A stretch of 64,000 nt of DNA from Mycobacterium sp. GA-2829 (GTDB lineage Bacteria > Actinomycetota > Actinomycetes > Mycobacteriales > Mycobacteriaceae), in assembly GCF_001499965.1 (NCBI RefSeq), contig NZ_LQIT01000012.1, positions 124,001 to 188,000 on the forward strand. Direction: 5' to 3'. Below, piece by piece: positions 56,781 through 64,000 of the stretch. The notes under the pieces were generated by a model. That model saw only the letters and a list, made by a program, of their open reading frames with translations. It ran no database searches and had not been told where the DNA came from. The translations under genes and the position numbers were made by a program. Within the stretch, counting starts at the first letter, position 1. Each line of letters begins with the position of its first letter.

Positions 56781-57647
56781 ATGATTCATCCACCCGACTT
56801 GCTGGCGTGGTACGACCGCGAACAACGGGATCTGCCGTGGCGCCGTCCCGGGGTGACGCCGTGGCAGATCCTGGTCAGTGAATTCATGTTGCAGCAGACA
56901 CCGGTGGCGCGCGTCGAACCGATCTGGCTCAGCTGGATCGAGCGATGGCCCACACCGTCGGCGACCGCGGCCGCCAGTGCCGCCGACGTGCTGCGCGCAT
57001 GGGGCAAGCTCGGCTATCCGCGCCGCGCCAAGCGGCTGCACGAATGCGCGACCGTGATCGCGACCGAACACGGTGACGAGGTCCCCGACGACGTCGAGGT
57101 GTTGCTGACACTGCCCGGAATCGGCGCATACACCGCACGGGCGGTGGCCTGCTTCGCCTACGGGCAACGGGTTCCGGTGGTCGACACCAACGTCCGGCGG
57201 GTCGTCGCGCGTGCCGTGCACGGCCGGGCCGACAGCCCGGCCAGCACACGGGATCTCGCCGACGTCGCCGCCCTGCTCCCCGACGGGCCCGAGGCGCCGC
57301 GGTTCTCGGTCGCGGTGATGGAACTGGGTGCGACGGTGTGCACGGCGCGCGCCCCGCGGTGCGGCATCTGCCCGTTGCAGACGTGCACATGGCGTTCACT
57401 CGGCCATCCCGCGGCGCCCGCACCGGTCAGGAAACCGCAGCGCTACGCCGGTACCGACCGGCAGGTCCGTGGCCGGTTGCTCGACGTGCTGCGCGGCAGC
57501 GCGACTCCGGTGTCGCGGGCCCAACTCGACGTCGTCTGGCTGACCGACACCGCACAACGCGACCGCGCATTGGATTCGCTGCTGGTCGACGGTCTGGTCG
57601 AGCAGACCGCCGACGGACGATTTGCCCTTGCGGGCGAAGGTCTGTGA
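56781..57647 (+). CDS. mutY: MutY, adenine DNA glycosylase
   Basis: A 288-residue HhH-GPD glycosylase removing adenine opposite 8-oxoguanine. Seen: catalytic E34 in SEFMLQQTPV, the helix-hairpin-helix LPGIGAYTA (111-119), D135 in VVDTNVRR, and a [4Fe-4S] loop with C187, C194, C197 and C202; the last spacing is one residue shorter than in E. coli. It lacks the long NUDIX-like C-terminal domain and instead ends in a short winged-helix-like tail. Confidence 0.92.
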   Translation: MIHPPDLLAWYDREQRDLPWRRPGVTPWQILVSEFMLQQTPVARVEPIWLSWIERWPTPSATAAASAADVLRAWGKLGYPRRAKRLHECATVIATEHGDEVPDDVEVLLTLPGIGAYTARAVACFAYGQRVPVVDTNVRRVVARAVHGRADSPASTRDLADVAALLPDGPEAPRFSVAVMELGATVCTARAPRCGICPLQTCTWRSLGHPAAPAPVRKPQRYAGTDRQVRGRLLDVLRGSATPVSRAQLDVVWLTDTAQRDRALDSLLVDGLVEQTADGRFALAGEGL

Positions 57648-57709
57648 ATACGCGGGCGTACCAGCATGGCCGCTCACCCTGCGCACCATAAGCGGGATAA
57701 CGTTAGCGG

Positions 57710-59581
57710 ATGACGCGGAGTCTGGATCAGGTCGTCACCGCGGCGGCCGCGGAGTTGATGGCGGCCACCGCCACCAACGTGACCGAGAGCTGCACCCGTG
57801 TCCTGGCCGACGTGGTGTCCCACCTCGGCGTGGATTTCAGCTTCCTGCGGCACAACGACCACACGATCAAGGCGACCAAACTCGTCGCCGAATGGCCGCT
57901 GCGCGACTACATCCCGGATCCGGACCCCATCGGGGTGATCTACTTCGCCGAGGCCGACCCGGTGTTCCGGCAGGCCGAGTACCTCAAGACACCACTGATC
58001 CTGCGCCCGGAACCGGACAACGACGACTACCAGCGCCGGATCGAGGAGGGCACCGGGGTGCCATCGGTGTCCATGGCATGCGTACCGCTGCTGTCCGGCG
58101 AGATCACCTCGGGCATCCTCGGCTTCATCAAGATCGGCGACCGCGAGTGGACCGTCGAGGAGCAGAACGCGCTGCAGGCGATCGCGACGCTGTTCGCGCA
58201 GCTGCAGGCCCGTATCGCGGCCGAGGAACAGCTGCAGTACCTCGCCGAACACGACGACCTCTCCGGACTGCTCAACCGGCGGGCGCTGATGGCCCACCTC
58301 GACCAGCGCCTCGCCGAGGGCCAGCCGGGTCCGGTTTCGGTGCTGTTTCTCGATCTCGACCGGCTCAAGACGGTCAACGACTACCTCGGGCACAGCGCCG
58401 GCGACCAGTTCATCAAGATGTTCGCCGACCGGTTGCGTGCGGGCACCGAGCGGCCCGCGGTGATCGCCCGTGTCGGCGGTGACGAGTTCGTCGTGGTCCC
58501 CGACGAGGCGATGGACGTCGCGACCGTCGAGGCCTTCGCACGCAGACTGCAGATCTGGCTGCAGCGCCGGGTGGTGATCGACGGTGAGATGCTCGCGCGC
58601 ACAGTCAGTATCGGCGTGGCCGTCGGCACACCCGGTGACGACACCACATCGGATCTGCTGCGCCGCGCCGACCAGGCCGCGCTCTCGGCGAAGAGCGCAG
58701 GCGGTAGCAAGACCGCGGTGTTCACCGCCGAGATGGCATCCCAGCACGCCATCCGCAACGACATCGAGTTGCACCTCGAGGGCGTGATCGACGAGGCCAG
58801 CAGCGCTCTGGTCCTGCACTACCTGCCCGAGATCGACATGCGCACCGGCAAGGTGCTCGGCACCGAGGCGCTGGTGCGGTGGCGCCATCCCACCCGCGGC
58901 CTGCTGCTGCCCGACTCGTTCATCGGGGTGGCCGAATCCATCAACCTCGCAGGCAAACTCGGTCGCCTGGTGATGCGTTCGGCGTGCGCCGACTTCGCCC
59001 GCTGGCGCTCGCGGCGCACCGCCACCGACGCGATACTGCGCATCAATGTCTCACCCGTGCAACTGGTTTCCGACGGTTTCGCGGCGACCGTCGCGGGCAC
59101 GCTCGACGAGTTCGGGCTCGACGGTTCCGCGGTGTGCCTGGAGATCACCGAGAGCGTGGTGGTCCAGGACATCGAGGCCACCCGCCACACGCTGGCCGCG
59201 CTCAAACAGGTCGGGGTGCGCATCGCGATCGACGACTTCGGCACGGGCTACAGCGTTCTCACGCATCTGAAGTCGCTGCCGGTGGACACCGTGAAGATCG
59301 ACCGCGGCTTCGTGCGCGATCTCGGCGAGAACCCCGGCGACCTGGCGATCGTGCGGGCCATCCTGGCGCTGGCCGACGCGTTCGAACTCGAGGTGGTCGC
59401 CGAGGGCGTCGAGACCGTGGCGGCGGCCCGGACCCTGCTCGAACTGGGCTGTCCGCGCGCGCAGGGCTTCATGCTGTCCCGCCCCGTCGACGGTGCGGCG
59501 ATGGAGGCGCTGTTCCGCGCGGGGCACATTCCGGTCGACGCGCTGCACGACAACGCCCCCGCCGGTCCGCTGTCCACTTAG
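57710..59581 (+). CDS. GAF-GGDEF-EAL bifunctional c-di-GMP enzyme
   Basis: A 623-residue protein: GAF sensor domain (about 15-170), GGDEF cyclase (175-335) with intact VGGDEF at 256-260, and EAL phosphodiesterase (350-605) with TEAL (384-387), NVSP, ITESV, DDFGTGYS and VAEGVET conserved, so both activities look possible. There is no RxxD inhibitory site five residues before GGDEF. The architecture matches mycobacterial DcpA. ATG at 57710 is 6 bases after TAACGT (57698-57703), a leaderless promoter. Confidence 0.92.
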   Translation: MTRSLDQVVTAAAAELMAATATNVTESCTRVLADVVSHLGVDFSFLRHNDHTIKATKLVAEWPLRDYIPDPDPIGVIYFAEADPVFRQAEYLKTPLILRPEPDNDDYQRRIEEGTGVPSVSMACVPLLSGEITSGILGFIKIGDREWTVEEQNALQAIATLFAQLQARIAAEEQLQYLAEHDDLSGLLNRRALMAHLDQRLAEGQPGPVSVLFLDLDRLKTVNDYLGHSAGDQFIKMFADRLRAGTERPAVIARVGGDEFVVVPDEAMDVATVEAFARRLQIWLQRRVVIDGEMLARTVSIGVAVGTPGDDTTSDLLRRADQAALSAKSAGGSKTAVFTAEMASQHAIRNDIELHLEGVIDEASSALVLHYLPEIDMRTGKVLGTEALVRWRHPTRGLLLPDSFIGVAESINLAGKLGRLVMRSACADFARWRSRRTATDAILRINVSPVQLVSDGFAATVAGTLDEFGLDGSAVCLEITESVVVQDIEATRHTLAALKQVGVRIAIDDFGTGYSVLTHLKSLPVDTVKIDRGFVRDLGENPGDLAIVRAILALADAFELEVVAEGVETVAAARTLLELGCPRAQGFMLSRPVDGAAMEALFRAGHIPVDALHDNAPAGPLST

Positions 59582-59654
59582 CGCAATGGCTCGACAGGGC
59601 CTACCGCGTGCAGTAAGAAGAACTCGTTCGTCAGCCTCACGAAGGAGTCGACAA

Positions 59655-60341
59655 GTGGCAGTGGCGCCGTTCAACCACATCACCGCGACGTACTCGTCTG
59701 CGCACGCGCTGATGTACGAGGCGGTCGTCGCGCCGTCGGTGTACCGCTCGCGCGCCATCATCGACGAGAAGTTCCTCAACCTCCTGCCGCAGAACGCGCA
59801 CATCCTCGACGTCGGCTCGGGTGGGGGTCTGTTCACCCAGTACCTGGCCGATCAGCGCCCGGACCTGACGATCATCGGGATCGACCTGGCCGAACCCCAG
59901 CTCAAACGGTCGCGTAAGCGCCTGCGCGACTACAGCGACCGGGTCACCTTCCAGCACGGCGACGCCACCAACCTCGCCTTCGCCGACCGCACGTTCGACG
60001 GCGTCATCAGCTACGGCTCGGTCAAACACTGGACGTCACGCGAGACCGGGATGGCCGAGTGCGTCCGTGTGCTCAAACCGGGCGGCCCACTGCTGGTCAC
60101 CGACGCCGATCGCAGCGCGACGTTCGAGGATTCGTCGAACTTCATCAAGCACTACAAGTTCCCGCGCATCTTCGACGGTCCCAACCTCGCGGTGTTCCGC
60201 ACGTGGATCGCCGGCCGGTCGATCGACCTCGACGACGCCCGCGCGCTGGCCGAGGGTGTGGCCGACCTCGTCGACGTGGAGGTGGGCCGCATCCCCGATT
60301 CGCCGCTGGTGATGATCGCCGGACGCCGCACGCCCGAGTGA
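59655..60341 (+). CDS. Class I SAM-dependent methyltransferase
   Basis: A 228-residue methyltransferase with motif I ILDVGSGGGLFTQYL, the acidic strand end IIGIDLAEPQ, HGDATNLAF and the post-motif VLKPGGPLLVTD. The UbiE-like layout suggests a small-molecule or lipid substrate. GTG at 59655 follows GAAGGAG at 7 bases. It converges on the GlxA-type regulator with 7 bases between stops. Confidence 0.85.
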   Translation: MAVAPFNHITATYSSAHALMYEAVVAPSVYRSRAIIDEKFLNLLPQNAHILDVGSGGGLFTQYLADQRPDLTIIGIDLAEPQLKRSRKRLRDYSDRVTFQHGDATNLAFADRTFDGVISYGSVKHWTSRETGMAECVRVLKPGGPLLVTDADRSATFEDSSNFIKHYKFPRIFDGPNLAVFRTWIAGRSIDLDDARALAEGVADLVDVEVGRIPDSPLVMIAGRRTPE

Positions 60342-60348
60342 GCGGCGC

Positions 60349-61329
60349 TCAGGCGCTCTGCTCGGCCTCGCTGACCCCGCAGCAGAACCGCCTGCGGTAG
60401 TCGGTGGGGGTCACTCCGATGATCCGGCGGAAGTGGTGCCGCAGCAGCGTGGCCGTGCCGAACCCGGACCGCTCGGCGATGCGGTCGACGTCCAGATCGC
60501 TCTCCTCGAGCATCCGGCGGGCGTAGAGCACCCGCTGATCGGTCACCCACTGCATCGGGGTGGTGCCGGTCTCCTCGACGAAGCGGCGGGCGAAGGTCCG
60601 CGCCGACATGTTCGCGCGGCGCGCCAGCGTGCTCACCGTGTGCGGCTTCTCGAGGTTGGCGAGTATCCAATCCAGATGCGGCGCAAAGCGTTCCGAGCCC
60701 CTGACCGGAATCGGCTGTTCGATGTACTGACGCTGCCCGCCGTCGCGCTGCGGGGGCACGACCATGCGGCGGGCGATCCGGTTGGTCACCTCGCTGCCGA
60801 GTTCGCGCCGCACCAGGTGCAGGCAGGCGTCGATACCGGCGGCGGTGCCCGCGCTGGTGATCAGATTCCCGTCGTCGACGAACAGCACGTTGCGGTCGAC
60901 GCGGGCGGTGGGATACGTCTTCGCGAGCAGGTCGGCGTACATCCAGTGCGTCGTACAGGGCCGCCCGTCGAGCAACCCCGCCGCGCCGACGACGAAGGCA
61001 CCCGAGCAGACCGTGAGGATGATCGAGCCGCGGTCGGCGGCCTCGCGCAGCACCTCGAGCGCCTCGGGCGGGTAGCCCTTCTTCCCCGACGCGATCGCGG
61101 GTACGGCCACCAGATCCGCGCCGAGCAGGTCGTCGAAGCCGTGCGCCGGGGTCAGGTGGGCGCCGATCGTGGTGCGCACCGATTCACCGGCCACCGGTCC
61201 GCACACCTTGAAGTCGAAGTTCGGCACGCCGTCGGCGGAGCGGTCGATGCCGAACACCTCGCAGATGACCCCGAACTCGAAAACCGCTAGACCGTCGAGG
61301 ACCAGGGTCGATACGCTTTTCAACGCCAT
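60349..61329 (-). CDS. GlxA/FtrA-type transcriptional regulator (DJ-1/PfpI plus AraC HTH)
   Basis: A 326-residue regulator. The N-terminal DJ-1/PfpI-like domain has C108 in TVCSGAFVVGAAGLLDG and a following THW segment; the C-terminal AraC-type double helix-turn-helix includes TVSTLARRANMSARTFARRF and RIAERSGFGTATLLRHHFRR. Such proteins act as activators of catabolic or stress genes; the effector is unknown. Confidence 0.88.
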   Translation of the reverse strand: MALKSVSTLVLDGLAVFEFGVICEVFGIDRSADGVPNFDFKVCGPVAGESVRTTIGAHLTPAHGFDDLLGADLVAVPAIASGKKGYPPEALEVLREAADRGSIILTVCSGAFVVGAAGLLDGRPCTTHWMYADLLAKTYPTARVDRNVLFVDDGNLITSAGTAAGIDACLHLVRRELGSEVTNRIARRMVVPPQRDGGQRQYIEQPIPVRGSERFAPHLDWILANLEKPHTVSTLARRANMSARTFARRFVEETGTTPMQWVTDQRVLYARRMLEESDLDVDRIAERSGFGTATLLRHHFRRIIGVTPTDYRRRFCCGVSEAEQSA

Positions 61330-61362
61330 GGCAGCATATTAGCGCAAGAAGGCAGTGCTGCC
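61329..61362. promoter_or_regulatory. GGCAG repeats in the divergent region upstream of the GlxA-type gene
   Basis: The motif TGGCAG (61329-61334) recurs as an inverted repeat GGCAG-TG-CTGCC (61351-61362). Spacing of about two helical turns between the units could suit an AraC-type dimer, but the sites are short and one overlaps the start codon of the regulator. Confidence 0.35.
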
Positions 61363-61400
61363 ACTGTTGGCGGAATGTGTCCGATCGGAAGATAACTGCC

Positions 61401-61664
61401 ATGAGTACTGCACTGATCACCCTCGCCGTGTCGAGTCCCTTTGTCCTGGCCGCGATCCTGGCCTGGATCGCGCACCGCACCGGGGTGCTGCGCTGGGATC
61501 TCGACCAGTTCCGCGTGTGGGCGCCCATGGCGGGCCGCTTCGACGGTCAGCGCGACCTCGATCGCGACGCCCACCGGATCCAGCACGACATCGACGCGAT
61601 CCGCACCCGCTTCGAGGAGCACCCGGTGTGGCCGGGCTCAGGTGCGGTCGGCGAGCGTCGTTAG
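61401..61664 (+). CDS. Small single-pass membrane protein of unknown function
   Basis: An 87-residue ORF with one N-terminal membrane segment (ALITLAVSSPFVLAAILAWIA) and a charged, Arg/Asp-rich cytoplasmic tail with helical periodicity (GQRDLDRDAHRIQHDIDAIRTRFEE, described by composition). No family is recognised. ATG at 61401 has GGAAG 12 bases upstream; GTG at 61377 is the alternative. Its last 27 bases overlap the convergent hydrolase gene. Confidence 0.6.
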   Translation: MSTALITLAVSSPFVLAAILAWIAHRTGVLRWDLDQFRVWAPMAGRFDGQRDLDRDAHRIQHDIDAIRTRFEEHPVWPGSGAVGERR

Positions 61665-62408
61665 AAAGCCCTCGACCGCGCCGCGGTAGACCTCCGGCTG
61701 TTCGTCGTGGATCAGATGGCCGGCGTCGGGAACCTGTAGATACGTTGTCCGGCAACCGGTTTCGGCCATCCGCAGCATCTGCCCCTGCGGGGTGACCGAG
61801 TTGCCCGCCTCCAGCAGCAGCGTCGGGACCCGCACCTGCTCCCACTGCCCCCAGTAGTCGCGCAGACCCCACTCGGCGGCGATGTCGATCCAGTGGCGGC
61901 GGCGGCCGTGCAGCCGCCAGCCGGTCGGTGTGCGGTCGAACGCCTCGAGGAAGTAGCGCCCGGCCACCGGCCCGAACTCGGCGAGCACCTGCTCCTCGGT
62001 CTCGAACTCGACCGGCAGCGCGTGCAGCCACGGCTCCCACGGCCCGGTGGTGCGGCCGCGGAAATCCGGCGCCATGTCCTCCACCACCAGCGCGCTCACC
62101 AACTCCGGCCGCTGCGCGGCCAGACACCAGGAGTGCAGCCCACCCATCGAATGCCCGATCAGCGTCGCGGGCCTGCCCAGGGCCGCCACGGCGGCGCCGA
62201 GTTCGGCGACGAAGTGTTCGGTGCTGATCGGATGCGCCTCCACCACATCCCGGCCGCGGTGCCAGGGCGCGTCGTAGGTGAACACCGCGCCCAGAGCCGC
62301 GAGCCACGGCAGTTGGCGGCCCCACGTGCTGCCGCGGCCCATCAGTCCGTGCACCAGCACCAGCGGGGCGCCGTCACCGCCCCTGGCGGTCAACAGTGGG
62401 GAGTCCAT
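61638..62408 (-). CDS. Alpha/beta hydrolase (Rv3591c-like)
   Basis: A 256-residue hydrolase with oxyanion HGLMGRGSTW, nucleophile elbow GHSMGG (S87) and a C-terminal histidine in PDAGHLIHDEQ; an aspartate or glutamate on the preceding strand (LLEAGNSV) completes a plausible triad. Substrate unknown. Divergent from mhuD with 38 bases between starts. Confidence 0.86.
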   Translation of the reverse strand: MDSPLLTARGGDGAPLVLVHGLMGRGSTWGRQLPWLAALGAVFTYDAPWHRGRDVVEAHPISTEHFVAELGAAVAALGRPATLIGHSMGGLHSWCLAAQRPELVSALVVEDMAPDFRGRTTGPWEPWLHALPVEFETEEQVLAEFGPVAGRYFLEAFDRTPTGWRLHGRRRHWIDIAAEWGLRDYWGQWEQVRVPTLLLEAGNSVTPQGQMLRMAETGCRTTYLQVPDAGHLIHDEQPEVYRGAVEGFLTTLADRT

Positions 62409-62446
62409 CTGCTCATCTTGCCCAGCCCAACCGGTAACCTGACCCC

Positions 62447-62776
62447 ATGTCCAGCCAGACCCCTGTGGTGAAGATCAACGCAATCGAGGTCCCGCCGAAC
62501 GCCGGACCGGAGCTGGAGAAGCGGTTCGCCCACCGCGCGCACGCCGTGGACAACCAGCCCGGCTTCCTCGGCTTCCAGCTGCTACGCCCCATCAAGGGCG
62601 AGAACCGCTACTTCGTCGTCACCCAGTGGGAGACCGAGGAGGCGTTCCAGGCGTGGGCGACCGGTCCGGCCATCGAGGCGCACAAGGGGCAGGCCGCCAA
62701 CCCGGTCGCCACCGGCGCCTCGCTGCTGGAGTTCGAGGTCGTGCTCGACGTTGCAGGGCCCGGCGACAAGGGCTGA
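62447..62776 (+). CDS. mhuD: MhuD, heme-degrading monooxygenase
   Basis: A 109-residue IsdG/MhuD-family ferredoxin-fold enzyme. Heme-site residues N11, W70 and H79 are present, shifted by four from the M. tuberculosis numbering because of a longer N-terminus. MhuD opens heme to mycobilin, freeing iron without releasing CO. ATG at 62447 is 6 bases after TAACCT (62435-62440), a leaderless promoter. No iron-regulator box was recognised in the short upstream space. Confidence 0.93.
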   Translation: MSSQTPVVKINAIEVPPNAGPELEKRFAHRAHAVDNQPGFLGFQLLRPIKGENRYFVVTQWETEEAFQAWATGPAIEAHKGQAANPVATGASLLEFEVVLDVAGPGDKG

Positions 62777-62798
62777 CGCGACGCGGCCGGTTCGCCGG

Positions 62799-64000
62799 GT
62801 GGCCACCCTGCTGACCGCTGCCGCGCTCGTCGTCTCATCAGCAGCCGGATGCGGTCACACCTCGACCGCCCCGGCCGACGCCGCCTACGGCGCGCACATC
62901 GGCACCAGTACGCCGCAGGGACTGCGCGCCAAGCAGACCATGGACATGGTCAACTCCGACTGGCCGATCGGCGACGTCAACGTCCGCACGATGGCCGTCG
63001 AGGATCAGGTCGACCACATCATCGATGCGATGGGCAACCTGTGGTGGGACCGCCCGATCACGGTCACCGGCGTGGACATCCGTGCGGGTACCGCGACGTT
63101 GCACACGCGCACCCCCTACGGCGCCGCGCAGGACGTCGAACTGCGCACCAACGACGAAGGGCTGGTCGACCGGTTCGACGTCACGCTGCTCCCGCCGGTG
63201 ATCGAGAAGTGGGCCGACATCGACGCGGTGCTCGGCAACTCGGGCGCGCGCTACTCCTACCAGGTGTCACGGGTGACCGACGGCGGCTCCTGCCAGCAGG
63301 TGGCGGGCACCAACACCGAGACCTCGCTACCGCTGGCGTCGATCTTCAAGCTCTACGTGCTGCTCGCGGTCGCGGACGCGGTCAAGACCGGCAAGGCCGG
63401 CTGGGACGACCAGCTGACGATCACCGAACGGGTCAAAGCCCTTGGCGCCGCGGGCCTCGAGGAGATGCCGCCCGGGTCGACCGTGTCGGTCCGGGAAGCC
63501 GCCCAGCAGATGATCTCCGCGAGCGACAACGCCGCCACCGACCTGCTGATCGCCCACCTCGGCCCCGGCGCCGTCGAGCGGGCGCTGGTGGCAGGCGGAC
63601 ACCACGATCCGGCGAGCATGACGCCGTTCCCGACCATGCACGAGATGTTCTCGGTCGGCTGGGGTCAGCCGGACCTGCGCGAGCAGTTCAAACAGGCCGA
63701 CCACCAGGGCCGGATCGCGCTGCTGAAGCAGACCGACGCACGCCCGTACGAACCCGATCCGACCCGCACCCACACCCCCGCCTCGGACTACGGCGCCGAG
63801 TGGTACGGCAGCGCCGCCGATATCTGCCGCGTGCACGCCGCGCTGCAGGCCTCCGCCACCGGCGCCGCCGCACCCGTGCGGGACATCCTGTCGGCGGTGC
63901 CGGGTGTGGAGCTGGACCGCGGGAAGTGGCCCTACATCGGCGCCAAGGGCGGCAACCTGCCGGGCGATCTGACGTTCTCCTGGTACGCCGTCGACCACAC
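62799..64000 (+). CDS. lpqF: LpqF, beta-lactamase-fold lipoprotein (3' end cut by window)
   Basis: At least 400 residues; the frame is open to the window end. A hydrophobic signal ends in SAAGC (C18), then an NTF2-like region with MDMVNSDWPIG and FDVTLLPP, and a serine beta-lactamase/DD-peptidase-like domain with SIFK (S181, K184), SDN (242-244) and KGG near the window end in place of KTG. It may bind cell-wall or beta-lactam-like ligands. GTG at 62799 is the first standard start; TTG at 62751, inside mhuD, would add a basic n-region (RPVRR) and may be the real one. Confidence 0.85.
   Translation, partial: MATLLTAAALVVSSAAGCGHTSTAPADAAYGAHIGTSTPQGLRAKQTMDMVNSDWPIGDVNVRTMAVEDQVDHIIDAMGNLWWDRPITVTGVDIRAGTATLHTRTPYGAAQDVELRTNDEGLVDRFDVTLLPPVIEKWADIDAVLGNSGARYSYQVSRVTDGGSCQQVAGTNTETSLPLASIFKLYVLLAVADAVKTGKAGWDDQLTITERVKALGAAGLEEMPPGSTVSVREAAQQMISASDNAATDLLIAHLGPGAVERALVAGGHHDPASMTPFPTMHEMFSVGWGQPDLREQFKQADHQGRIALLKQTDARPYEPDPTRTHTPASDYGAEWYGSAADICRVHAALQASATGAAAPVRDILSAVPGVELDRGKWPYIGAKGGNLPGDLTFSWYAVDH

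Overview
The window is high-GC actinobacterial DNA whose gene content and order follow the Mycobacterium tuberculosis segment Rv3548c-Rv3593, so the source is a Mycobacterium/Mycolicibacterium, most likely a fast grower: the synteny is interrupted by metabolic cassettes and lacks PE/PPE genes. Gene names come from recognising protein sequences and gene order; no database search was run.

Region 1 (1-17.2 kb) is the KstR2-type cluster for the last two cholesterol rings (HIP catabolism). It holds two SDR genes, echA20-ipdA-ipdB-ipdC, fadA6-kstR2-ipdF-fadE30 and fadD3-fadE31-fadE32-fadE33-aspB. Two near-perfect KstR2 operators lie in the two divergent promoter regions. A SatD-type module (satD plus an apparently frameshifted membrane-protein gene) and an NDMA-dependent alcohol dehydrogenase sit between ipdC and fadA6.

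Region 2 (17.2-24.7 kb) is accessory: a DUF222/HNH (13E12-type) gene, a ketone-body operon (MFS transporter, 3-hydroxybutyrate dehydrogenase, acetoacetate-CoA ligase) with a divergent LysR regulator, a CsbD-like gene and a DUF4344 putative metallopeptidase. Region 3 (24.7-33.1 kb) is the KstR-controlled ring A/B block: hsaA-hsaD-hsaC-hsaB, kshB, fadE34 and kstR, with three KstR boxes.

Region 4 (33.1-47.7 kb) carries otsB, a phosphotransferase, a LacI regulator and two separate zinc ABC importers (a ZnuABC-like set and an AztABCD set), each with a Zur-box-like palindrome at its promoter. AztB is fused to a lipoprotein-like beta-propeller. A sulfurtransferase, bluB, pxpA, an MBL hydrolase and an ArsB/SLC13-type transporter are interleaved.

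Region 5 (47.7-64 kb) is conserved core: rlmB-type methyltransferase, cysS, ispF, ispD, carD, lpqE, radA, disA, a secreted proline-rich protein, carbonic anhydrase, mutY, a GAF-GGDEF-EAL protein, a methyltransferase, a GlxA-type regulator, a hydrolase, mhuD and lpqF (cut by the window end). A recurring theme is leaderless promoters: at least fifteen genes start with ATG or GTG exactly 6-7 bases after a TAnnnT hexamer, and KstR2 and Zur operators sit next to or on such hexamers. No rRNA, tRNA, CRISPR array, insertion sequence or replication origin was seen.
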